64,000 nucleotides of DNA, taken from Periplaneta americana. Lineage: Eukaryota > Arthropoda > Insecta > Blattodea > Blattidae. The notes beneath the pieces are model-generated. The model ran no database searches. It was not told the DNA's origin and saw only the letters and a list, made by a program, of their open reading frames with translations. The stretch is taken from contig NC_091125.1 in NCBI RefSeq assembly GCF_040183065.1, forward strand, positions 112,410,121 to 112,474,120, read 5' to 3'. Shown in pieces: positions 12,806 to 24,800 of the stretch (positions within the stretch are counted from its first letter, which is position 1; every line of letters starts with the position of its first letter). The position numbers and the translations under genes are program-made.

Positions 12806-15800
12806 TCACTTTAATGAGGTATCCACATGTTCAATTTTACGACTAAATTTGAACTTCTTTAAATTAAACTTCTTAACCAAATACCTTTGCACATAAAACA
12901 GAAGTATCTAACTCTGCAAAATAAGTGGACAAAAAAAAAGTAATTTGAATGCGCAATGCAAAGATAAATATTCACTATTATTTTTTCAAATTTTTGTCAA
13001 TTTTTGGATTTTGTTAAAGAATCTTTTTTTATTGAAAATGTCCTAGTTTTTCTTTTAAACTTTTTGTACTAGTAAATATACCCTTTTTTCATAGACTAAA
13101 CTCTAGGCAACAGCAATTCTTTATTTAACACCCTTTTCAACTACACAGATTATTCAGGTACAATGAGATAATGACATGGCAATAGTAGAATGAGAACAGC
13201 AACAAAAATCAAAGTACTGTACTTGGTAAAGACCAGACTCACATGTACTTTCACTATAGTACATCTCAAAGAATTTCTTTGGAATCTAACACAGGTCTTC
13301 CTCGGTGAGAAACCATAAGTTAAATAACTGAAACACAACTGAACTGACCAAAGAAAAAAGAAATGAAAACTCATTTCACTTGTACTATTGCCACTGCTCT
13401 GACAAAATTACTCTAAGTAGAGTGTATTTTGTACTCTTATTTCAGTATTCTCTTATAATAATTAGTCTTGTCTTACTAAAAGAAGCAACACAATGTACGA
13501 CTTAATCATGAAAATATTTTAATAAAGAAATATAGTTCAGTTCAACTTGCTATTGAATACTTGTGAACATTTTTTTAAGTAGGTTATTTTGCAATGCTTT
13601 ACCAACATCTTAGGTTATTTAGCGTCTGAATGAGATGAAGGTGATAATGTAGGTGAAATGAGTTCAGGGTCCAGCACCGAAAGTTACTCAGGATTTGCTC
13701 ATACTTGTCAACATACCCAGTTCATTTCCATTTTCATCTTCCCACTTGTTTGTTGCAAAGTGATATATTTCGAGTTCACTTAAAACAGTATTCAAATTAT
13801 AGCCACCAAACACGAAAAGGGAATCTGTCTCTTTGTGGTAGATGGCTGTATGAGCTGCACGAGGTGTTAGGCCTCCTTCAGAGTGAGATAACCAGTGCCA
13901 CCTGCCAACAACAATACAATTATTCAACAATGTAGAAGAAAAAACTCATATGAAAACAATATGAATGTGAAATGAAAGGATGATTTTAACAGGTAGATCA
14001 GGGCACATCAAAAACTCTGAACTGAACTCTTTTCTTCTACAGTTCAAAATATTTCTTTAAATAAATAGAAAACGGAAACTATGCTCTTATATGTGTTTGA
14101 AAAAAATATGTAACAATGTTCAAGGATTTCTGAAAGTCATCGCAAATAATTTTATTTCTGTTTTCCGATAAATTCAGTTTCTTTTTTTAATAGAACAATT
14201 ATGTTTGAAAATTTGTTCACGGAACATATTCTTAAAATTTCTTACCAGCAATAATGAGGAAATCACAATGTTGCCTAAAAAACTTTTGTTGAGTAGCCAG
14301 TATGTAATTAGTCACCGTAAGTTAAGAGTATTGAGGGTACTGCTAGACAGCTATTTCACGTTAATTACTCAATAGCTACTTTTCACAATGCAGCAGGATA
14401 TTCATAATAAACGTATTGTATTCTTCATGCATCATTATAAGTATTTATTAAAAGTTCTGAATTCAGTAACATAAATTATATTTCAGTAAGGTACAAGAGA
14501 CTTTTTCTCTAGCTTATGATATTAAGTAAAATTTTAAAATAAAAATAATATACTGTTTGTCACAGAAAATATAATATTTTTTTTCACACAAATGCCACCA
14601 ATAAGACTATTGTACTGGTCATTCATAAGGTCGTTCTAAATAAGAGAGAAAGCAATGGTGAATTATTCTAAAGAGGAATAGGTTGGACTTCTCCACTGCT
14701 GGAAATGAACAAGATTTCCTAACTTTTCAAAGATCAGTTTTACCTTTATCTTCGAGAAGAGGGGTGAGAAGGACACTCTGCTCGTTGGGAAGTTAAAAAC
14801 AGCTAAACCCACTTGACTGACCAATGACTGGCAGCAGAGTGCAAGGTACCATATTCAAAAGTATCAAGAATTGTATAAGCCATAGGGGTTCCAATATAGT
14901 AATATATGATTACAGTAAAACCTCAATAAGATGCACCCGTTTATTATGCCATTCTGTGTAATAAGCTTTTTTTGTCTGGTCCCTGCACATTTCATATATA
15001 ACGCCTTTATAAAATACTCTGTTTTTGCGCTCAGTCCCGCATAATACACTATTTTTGTGGAATATTTTCGATGTAATTTTCAGCAATGTCCTGTAACAGC
15101 AATGAAACATTTTGGCCATTGAACTCACTGGTGCCATTAACCTGAAAAGTATCCGTATTCGACCCTTTACCTGCGCACTTTATATTGTACAATACCCCAC
15201 CCTCTTGCTAACCCTCTCTCTCAAGCAACATTCCTCACTCAGTTGCAATAAAATTTTGGAAATTTTTGCTGGTCAGGTTGTTGTCCATTAGTACGAGGGG
15301 GATGCAGGAAATAACGACCATTCGCGCATACCCGCCGTGCAGCTGACTCCCCTTCCTTGTTTGAAGGTCAACTGGCTTCCTTAACATGTGTTCTCATAAT
15401 GTTGTGAGTACTGGTTGCAACAAGTCGCCATTGTGCATTTTGTGTTACTTCAAAATGAACGATGTGATTGATAATCCCGCCGACTGTGAGGTGAGGAGTG
15501 TGATTCGATTTTTGAATGCCCGACATTTGAAACCTGCAGAAATTTACCAGCAATTGAAAGAAGTGTATGGTGATACTGTAATGAATGAGAGAAATGTGAG
15601 AAAATGGTGCGAAATGTTCAACAATGGGCGAACAAATGTCCACGATGAAACTCGACCCGGACGCCCATCACTCATCACAGAAGACCTGAAGACTAAAGTG
15701 AAGACAGAATCTTGCAAGACAGGCGCACATCACTCGACGAATTGCATATTGCCTTTCCTGACATTTCTCGTTCTTTGCTTGGTGAAACTGTGTCGCAACA

Positions 15801-18800
15801 TCTTGGCTACCACAAAATCTGTGCCCGCCCGCACACTGCTGCTTCAACTCGAGAATTGCTGGATCAATTCGGTTGGGAAATCTTTGATCATCCGCCCTAT
15901 AGTCCAGATCTTGCTCCTAGCGATTTTCACCTTTTCACTAAGCTGAAAGACTTTCTGGGTGGTACGCGTTTTGGAAGTGATGAAGAGTTGAAGAAGACAG
16001 TGAACACCTGGCTTAATGAACTGCTGGCAGAGGAGTATAACACGGGAATTCTAAAGCTAGTGAACAGATACGACAAATGTTTAAATATAGGTGGTGATTA
16101 TGTAGAGAAGTAAAGGAAGCTTCAGTTATGTAACAGACTTTGTTTTTTCAAATAAATATATATTTTTTTAATTATTACAACAAAACGGTCGTTATTTCCT
16201 GGATCCCCCTCGTATATTGAAGTGTCTGTGAGTGTGTTACGATGAGTGTTACATGAAAAGTGCTTTCTGTGTCGGAAAAATTGAAAATCTTACGAAGGTA
16301 CGATGAAAACAGTACTCTTAACAACTCTGATTCATTAGGAATCTCATAATCGACATTAAGGACGATAAAAAAAAATCGCGATTCAATCACTGCAGCTGCG
16401 ACATTGAGAGGATATAAACGCAGGAAAGTGAAGTGTGGTAAACATGAGGACTTGGAGAACACAAACATGGTAAACAACTATAAATGATTTTTTCGAAATA
16501 ATTAAGTACAGTACATATTGTAAATGTCTTTGACATACAGTACAGTAATTAGTCTACATAATGGAATAATACTGCATTGTATTACCTTTCATGAATCATG
16601 TATAAATTAAAAAAAAAATGCTAATAGAGTGTAGATACTGTATATAGGTCAAAATTAGTATACCTGCCTAATACGCAGTTTACACATGGTCCCTTGAACA
16701 GCGTCTTATCGGGGTTTTACTGTATATTTACTTCCACTATTGATATACAAAGGCTTTTACTTTCAGTATATTTAACCTACTCAATGGGATGCACAACAGA
16801 CTTTGGGGCATAATATTTGGTTATTTCTTTTAGTTGGTTATATAATGATGTTTTATCAACCACTCGGTTATTTACCATCAATAGAATTAGTGATAGCGAG
16901 ATGGTATTTGGCAAGATAAGGTCGAGGATTCGCCATGATTACTTGACATTCGTCTTACAGTTGGGGAAAACCTCAGAAAAAACCCAACTAGGTAATTAGC
17001 CCAAGCAGAAATCGAATCCACGCCCGAGCGCAACTCCGGATTGGCAGGCATCTCAACTGACCGAGCTACACCGGTGGCTATGTTTGGTTATATGAATCAT
17101 TCTTCTTTACAAATGCAAAAATACAACAACCTACTCCATACATGCTTCTTTAACTAAAATATTTGTTCTTTTTCATGAAGAAGCAGTATTATAGAATTAT
17201 TAAGAAATCATTACTGACAATTTCATTTCAGAACTGAAATTATACAGTAATTTACAAACACAAAAACCAAAAACAATGACGGAATTTTTGTCCAAAAAAG
17301 ATAAGCGCCTACATATTCTATAAGTTGATTAATTGAAAAGAAACTCAAGGAGGGACAGGAGATTAACTGTGTAACTTCAATCGACTACTGATCAGAACCA
17401 ACATAGTTTTAACTTACTTCAAAGTATGAGTGAACAATATTATTCCATAAAATAAAGTGTGACTCACTTATTTCCAGTCTGATCAGCTCTGTGTAGACTG
17501 CAGGCTTGACCAGAGTAACCAGCTGCACAATGACATCTGTTCATTTTGCACTCTCCTCTATGAGAATCCTTACCACAGCCTTCAGGACATAATTCTAGGC
17601 CACAGTCTCGACCTCCCCACGTCCCTTGACAGTAACACTTATGAAGTGAGCACATCCCATGATCTGAGCAGTTGTTTGGGCAGTTGGTAACAAAGAACTC
17701 AGCTCGGAAACCATCCAGCACATAGTTTGTATCACTATACAACAATATCAGCATCTAAAAATCAAAGTAATTACATAAATAGCAATATTTTATTTCATCT
17801 TCACTCTCAACATTTCTACTAATTTCAGTGCACTTTGTAAAATTATGTACAAAGACTCGAAATGTATTATAAAAATCAATACCACGAACATTGCACATAT
17901 ACTTTCTAATTATACATTTTATGCATTTTGTGTCAACTTAGATTCCATCAGCACTGCTACTTACAGACCTGTTACTAAATCTACGTATTACTCTGTGAAG
18001 AGATTTATTAAATCTACATACTTAGACTTCAACAAACAAAATTTGATAACACAATCCCAAGGGAAAAAATGGAACTCTCTGCATCAAAATCCACAGTTAA
18101 TTCCCGATTTACCACGAAAATCGTCTGTAGCTGCATTTAGATTGGCAACAGGCCATGATTGTTTGGCTAAACACCTGCATAGAATTGGAATATATCAGTC
18201 CCCTATCTACCCATTGTGCAACTCAAACCAAGAAATGGATTCGGAACACCTTAAAATCTGTGCTTCATTGGTTGGTTATGATAATATCTTTGAAAAATAT
18301 TGGAGTGCAAGAGGTCAAATGACTTTATTGTCAAACGCCTGGCATTAGAAAACAACAACAACAGATTCCATCATGATGCGAATTGAGTTCATGATTTATT
18401 TGCTCAAACTATTATAAAAATATGCAAAAAAATTAAATCCTTTTGTATGTATCCAAGTAAGACAAAAGGTATTCTTTATAAATACGAATTGCAAAAATTT
18501 GACTTAATTTATGTGCACAGTGGTAAATTTGAATTCTACCTCCCATTGGCAGTAAAAAATTTGCCACTCCCTTTTTTCCATAATGTTTACCTCTACACTT
18601 TCATCCTTGATAAACTTAGGGTACTATAGTCCCGTCGCTCTAATTTCCGGCAGCCAATCATGTTGCCGGTCGGCTACATTTAAACGTGTACGTCTTGTGA
18701 TTCGCTGATGCATTTCCTAAGGCTCAATAAATACTTAATATAATCGCCCGCCATTTTGGCTCTTTCGTTGGGTTCGCAGAAAGCACACGAGGACGTTATT

Positions 18801-21800
18801 TGCCGCTCAATTATTTGCTCAATTACAGTGCGTTTGATTTATTATCATAGGAGCTACGACATGATAATGTTTAACGGTGTGGCAAATAGATCCCTCATCT
18901 GGTAGTTCGGAAACGAAAGAACAAAAATGGCGAACGATACTACCTACCTAGAATTTATAGAGCCTTCACTTCCTAAGACGTAAGCAAAGAGGGAGAGTCA
19001 CGCCGGGAATAACAGCGTCGCGACTATAGCATAGTATAGTCAGACTTTATTGTTGCAGTTCAACAGGCGAAATATTTAATTTTAAATCAGAATGATGAAA
19101 AGACAACGACAAAATTCGTTATGTTGTTTGTTGTTTAGTCAACTCTCCGAAGACAGGTCTGAACCTCACAAGTGAAACCAAGATGGCAACTAGGCCAGGA
19201 GATAATGGGGTAGGGTGACCAGTTTCTTTCCCCCTCCATTGCATACATCGACAATTAGCTACATATTACACTAATCAGACTTCAGATGCATACAAACAAA
19301 TGTTCTTTTTTTTTATTTTACTTGGTTATTTAACGACGCTGTATCAACTACAATGGGACTGATAGCGAGATGATATTTGGCGAGATGAGGCCGAGGATTC
19401 GCCATAGATTACCTGACATTTGCCTTATAGTTGGACAAAACCTCAGAAAAAAACCGAACCAGGTAATCAATCCAAGCGGAAATCGAACCCGTGCCCGAAT
19501 GCAACTCTGGATCGGCAGGCAAGTGCCTTAATTGACTGAGCTACGCCGGTGGCTACAATTGTTCTTCCTCTGACACACATCACCAAGTGAGATGTACTGC
19601 CTGATAATAGAGTACATATCAGCCAGAAACTCAAACGCACATAATACAAAAAAATCTCTTTGTTACCGCATTATTCATTCATTACTCTGTCTACACATTC
19701 TCCAAACACTACTCAACAGCATAGATGATGAGCGTTGAATCAAAAGGAGCTCAGTCCATTCACAGAATAAATGCTGTTTGAAACGGATTCCTCCGACTTC
19801 TATAGCAATAAATCAACTTTTGAAATCTGTTTCTTTCAGAAAGCACTTCTTCAGACAGACTGTGAAGGTTAGAACATGCTTTCAAAGATAGTGAAATAAT
19901 GTAAAGTGTCCAACTTTCTTAACTAATTAAGAATTTTAAATTAAATTGTAACTCACAGCACCAGAAGTTGCAGTAATTTGCTGTGGTTGCGACTTGCCAC
20001 TAAAGCTGCCAATCAATGGTGATTCAAATGATTCACCATCATACACGAATACATAGTCATAAGAGCACTCTGTGCTCATTGTATGGAATTTCAATGTAAT
20101 TACTTGACTGCTATTCTGAGCTGAAATAAAAAAGTACATGTGAACACAGGCACATTGTCTGTTCCTATAGACAATCAAATGTCTCTGTATGTACGAGTAA
20201 TCAAATTAATATAAAAAAGAGACAAGCAAACATGTAAGTAAAAATTGTGGAAAAAAGGAAGAAATGGATAGGTAAAAATTAAACAAAAAAAAAGAGAGAA
20301 ACCAAGAAAGAAAGAGAAATAGAATACAAAAATGCTAAAAAGAATGAAAAAGAGGGTGAAAATTAACTGTGGTTGAAAGAAGAGTTAAATAAGAAAGAAT
20401 AAAAGATAAAAAATATACATAAATTGATAAATAAGCGGACTCTGCAAGGATTAATAAGTACCAGTAAGAACTCTGTCTATTTTAAATTAGGATAGGTGTT
20501 ACTCCTGTATTCATCCAATAAATATATGAAAATATAATAATTACGAACTGCACTGATTATTATGCAAGAATCATTGTATTACATTGCAGATCTGAGAATT
20601 AAAACAGCCTGTTCCTTGAATTTTCGTCACTGAATAAAAAGTTTTGTAACATTACTTATAATAAAATATTCAGAAATGCACAAATTGAAACAATGATAAG
20701 TAGGACAGTTTTTATTTAGAGAGTCATTTCAACTCAAGAGGCTCCTCAGAATCCGTTAACTGATTATATAACTATTATTGAGAAATGATAAAATGAAAAT
20801 AACGAGAAAATGAAATTATTCAGAGAAAACCTACTTCAAAGCCTCTTTGTTCATTATGATCTCGGCTCCCACAATGGAATTCCAGTCTCCTGTGGTATAA
20901 AGCCATCAGTGAACTGATGATACTATAGTTGAACTTCGTTATAATGACATGGGTTTATGAAACATCTCGTCAAAAGCATCAAATTTCTGTGATATCAATT
21001 ACTTCCTCATAAGACACTTGCTTTTATATCTTGCTTAATACAACATAGCACGCAAATGCATCTACCTTGCATATAGTATCATTGCAATTCTTAATTTTAA
21101 ACGTAATTTTGCAGTGACATACTGTACCTGTACAGTTCAGTTACAAAAGTACAACAGACTTGTAAACAAACAACAAAGTTACAAACGGTATTTAGTATTG
21201 AAGAAAAAGTGAAAGCGATACAAGAAACTGAAAATCATAGAAAGAAATTTTGCAATTCATTTTGAAGAAGTTTTTCAGATAAGTCTTTGAATTTGAAATA
21301 CAATAAATACATTTAATGTTGTTCTGTCAATGACTTAACATGTTATACAAAAAGTATAAAGGTTTTATACCTTATGTATAACATGTTAAGTCATTGACGG
21401 AACAACATTAAATTTATTTATTGCAAAGAAAGAAAGTTGCTAATGATAACACGTTAAAACTTGTTAATTAACAACTTTTAATAATGTACTGTGTTAACTG
21501 CTGAAACTTATGAAAATAATTATTATACTGTACCTTTGTAGCTACTTTTGACGTGATGTCACAAAAGTATAATAGCTTTTAAAATTTCAATAGTTAACAC
21601 AGTATATTATTAAAAAGTTGTTAATTTAACAAGTTTTAACAATTATCATATACAAGTGTCAAAAATGTGTGAATGAAAAATGAAAGGAAATTAATGTGTG
21701 TCATGAATTTTGTCTGTTTTAATTCCATAGTCCAAACGACTTCGAAAAAGATAATCAAAATTGTAAGTGCATTTGAACATACAGTAATACAGAGTGGGCA

Positions 21801-24800
21801 CTTTAAAAGTCCCGAAGCATTGCTTGGTTAATCAGCAGCCTGAACTGTATGCAAATGTTGGCGTTCTCCACCATTGAAGCATCAAGAGCTTTTCCACTTC
21901 CTGCCTGCAGTCAGTCGTACGTGAGATTTCATCAGAGTAGGACAGTTGTGTTGTGCAGTTGTGAGTGAGATTTCATCAGAGTAGGACAGTTGTGTTGTGC
22001 AGTTGTGAGTGAGATTTCATCAGAGTAGGACAGTTGTGTTGTGTAGTTGTGAGTGATATTTCATCAGACTAGGACAGCTGTGTTGTGCAGTTGTGAGTGA
22101 GATTTCATCAGAGTAGGACAGTTGTGTTGTGCAGTTGTGAGTGATATTTCATCAGAGTAGGACAGTTTTGTTGTGCAGTTGTGAGTAAGATTTCATCAGA
22201 GTAGGACAGTTGTGTAGTGCAGTTGTGAGTGAGATTTCACCAGAGTAGGACAGTTGTGTTGTGCAGTTGTGAGTGAGATTTCATCAGAGTAGGACAGTTG
22301 TGTTGTGCAGTTGTGAGTGAGATTTCACCAGAGTAGGACAGTTGTGTTGTGCAGTTGTGAGTGAGATTTCATCAAAGTAGGACAGTTGTGTTGTGCAGTT
22401 GTGAGTGAGATTTCATCAGAGTAGGACAGCTGTGTTGTGCAATCATGAATGAGATTTCATCAGAGTAGGACAGTTGTGTATGCAGTCATGAGTGAGATTT
22501 CATTAGGCAGTACAGTAGGCTTCGGACAATGAAGGATACCACTTCGAAACTAGTCAGTCAGGTAAATTGCAAAAGTTAACACAGTAAAGATATCATAAGT
22601 TATTCAGTGCAGTAGTGTTGTGCAACATGGTGAAATATTCACTGAGTCGTCATATATTCTTCTTGAAGATGTACATCTAGCACAGAAGGGAGATTTTTGA
22701 GGATTACAGTCATGACGTATTTGCTTTTCTTTATTTTCAAGATGGACACACGACAAAACAGTGAATATCTCACCATTGCAGAACAGTACTGTACCCTCTA
22801 AAGATATCTCACTCACAACTGCACAACATACCTGTCCTACTCTATTGAAATCTCACTCACGACTAACGGATCCTACAAGTACATTTCTCTTCTCCTTGCA
22901 TTACATGATGAAAATGTGGGCTTACAAGGAATATCCGTTAACTCAACTTAAAAATAGTTCATAATATATCTATAACCTGGGAGAACTCGCTTAATGATAT
23001 TTCTAACCAGTTCCTACTTATGAAGATAGTCAAATATTCTAAGTTCATAACTGACAGATTCTTTAAATTAAAATATCTCAAAACTAAGTTTTAAGGAGAT
23101 TAACAGACTTTCTTTGTAAGCCCAAGAGGAGCCGAAACATTGAATGTTTTTGCATCTACGACAGAGTGCAAAAATCCATAAATTCAGCAATCAAATCAAA
23201 CAATTATCATTAGTTCATAATAAATATCTACAGAATCAAAATACAACTATACTGTCACTAAACATGCAGCTATCTGATTACAATTTCTTGTATATTTCTT
23301 TCAATGATTAGCCAAAAATAATACTGGTGTCAGGATTTTAGTCATTTACTTAAAACCATATAAAGTAATGCATGAATGAAGTATTTTCCATTAACTTTTA
23401 CTTCCAGAAGTAGAATAATGAAATAACTGTGACATCTATGTATCCAATTGAATCGGTTGGAGCTAAAAGGAATTAAGTCAAAATATGATGTTTTGGGTTT
23501 TGCAACAATTTGAACAACTGATGTCATGCACATCGAACAGTAGAAGAAGGAACTAAGACTTTTAAATATTCTTTTGTCTTCTATAACATAAAAATATAAT
23601 ATTCGTGTTATTAGAGGAATATTTTTTGCTTCTCCTGAAAGGTTGTCAAAAGTGACTTAATTCCTTTTAGCTCCGACCGATTCAATTGTTCCCGGCCTAA
23701 ATTTGAAGAGCAGTCTAATATTTATGAAAAACTTCTAAGATAGAGAAGTAATATATGGAATACAAAATTTTTTGCATTGTGATTATCAACACTGATTTAG
23801 TATTATTTTGGCCACTTTTTTGAGAAATTGGAAATAATAAAATGACGGAACATTAAACATAATAAATTAATGTTATACCTACACATTGTTACGAAATAAG
23901 ACTTTATAATCCCAGCAACTCAAACACAATATCACCCATGGATGTACTAAAAAAATATATTCACGCTAGTCAAATTTGACAGCTAAGTTCAGACACATTC
24001 CCAGCTTTAACAACGTTTTTTGTAATTTGTAATCATAAATTTGAAATGGGGTATAAATTAATAGTGTGCTCTACTCAGAAATGAGTTTTACATAAATATC
24101 TTGTAAGAAGAAGAATAAGAAGAAGAAGAAGAAGAAGAAGAAAGCTAACTGAACATGCCAGAAACAGTAGGCCTAGCAAAATTTAAAAAAAAAAACTGAT
24201 TTATTTATGAATGAAAAATTAAACATATACTGGTAGGCTAATAATAAATTATGCTTCCTCCAACTTTTTATTTTTCTCTCAATCTTTAATTATTATGAAC
24301 ATCTATTCCCTTTTCCATTTTATGCTGGCCATGCGACGAAATAGACCTAATAATGTCCTATAAATGTTGATAAACATTCTTTAACAAATGTTGACTTAGG
24401 CTTCCGTGGCTGCTGTTTATGCGTTGTAGGTTTTTGGGTTCTTGCCACATTGTCATTGTTTCTAGAAGCTGACGTTTCGACCAACATATTGTGCCCATCT
24501 TCAGAGCTGCAGTGACGTTTTGACCGCTGGCGTGATGTTTTATAGCTGTTTCTGTGTTCTTGTCAATCGCTGGTTGGTTGTTGGTTTTCCTCCTGTTATT
24601 GATCCAATGATCGTCCAATAATTGAGCATATTCTGCAATGTTGTAGGAAATGGAGGTGACATTGACTGCTAATGTTCTGCTCTGGCCCTTCATAAGAGCC
24701 GTATGACCTTGACTGCTGATGTTCTGCTGTGGTCTTTCATGTGGGGCGTATTCGCCTCTAACGCGATACAGGAATGTGAGGTTAGAGGTCGTTGCTACAT

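Larger units (their letters stand above)
14913..16722 (+). mobile_element. pogo/Tigger-like element carrying a nested mariner
   Basis: TA followed by CAGTAAAACCTCAATAAGA at 14913 and, on the complement, CAGTAAAACCCCGATAAGAC at 16722, with TA duplications at 14911-14912 and 16723-16724. Without the nested mariner it is about 890 bp. The right part retains a pogo-type DNA-binding domain remnant (16260-16460). The internal catalytic region is absent, so the copy is non-autonomous. Sits in the intron between Megf8 exons 3 and 4. Confidence 0.8.

Noticed and set aside
15368-15643. 91-codon minus-strand frame
   Set aside because: Antisense shadow of the mariner transposase N-terminus.
16175-16477. 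100-codon minus-strand frame
   Set aside because: It overlaps the mariner right end and is antisense to the pogo DNA-binding remnant.
21920-22523. CRISPR-like array of repeats
   Set aside because: Units are contiguous 44-bp tandem copies without unique spacers, in a eukaryotic intron; it is a minisatellite.
24358-24693. 111-codon minus-strand frame as a host gene
   Set aside because: It lies in one arm of a large palindrome and is mirrored by the other arm; it is transposon sequence.
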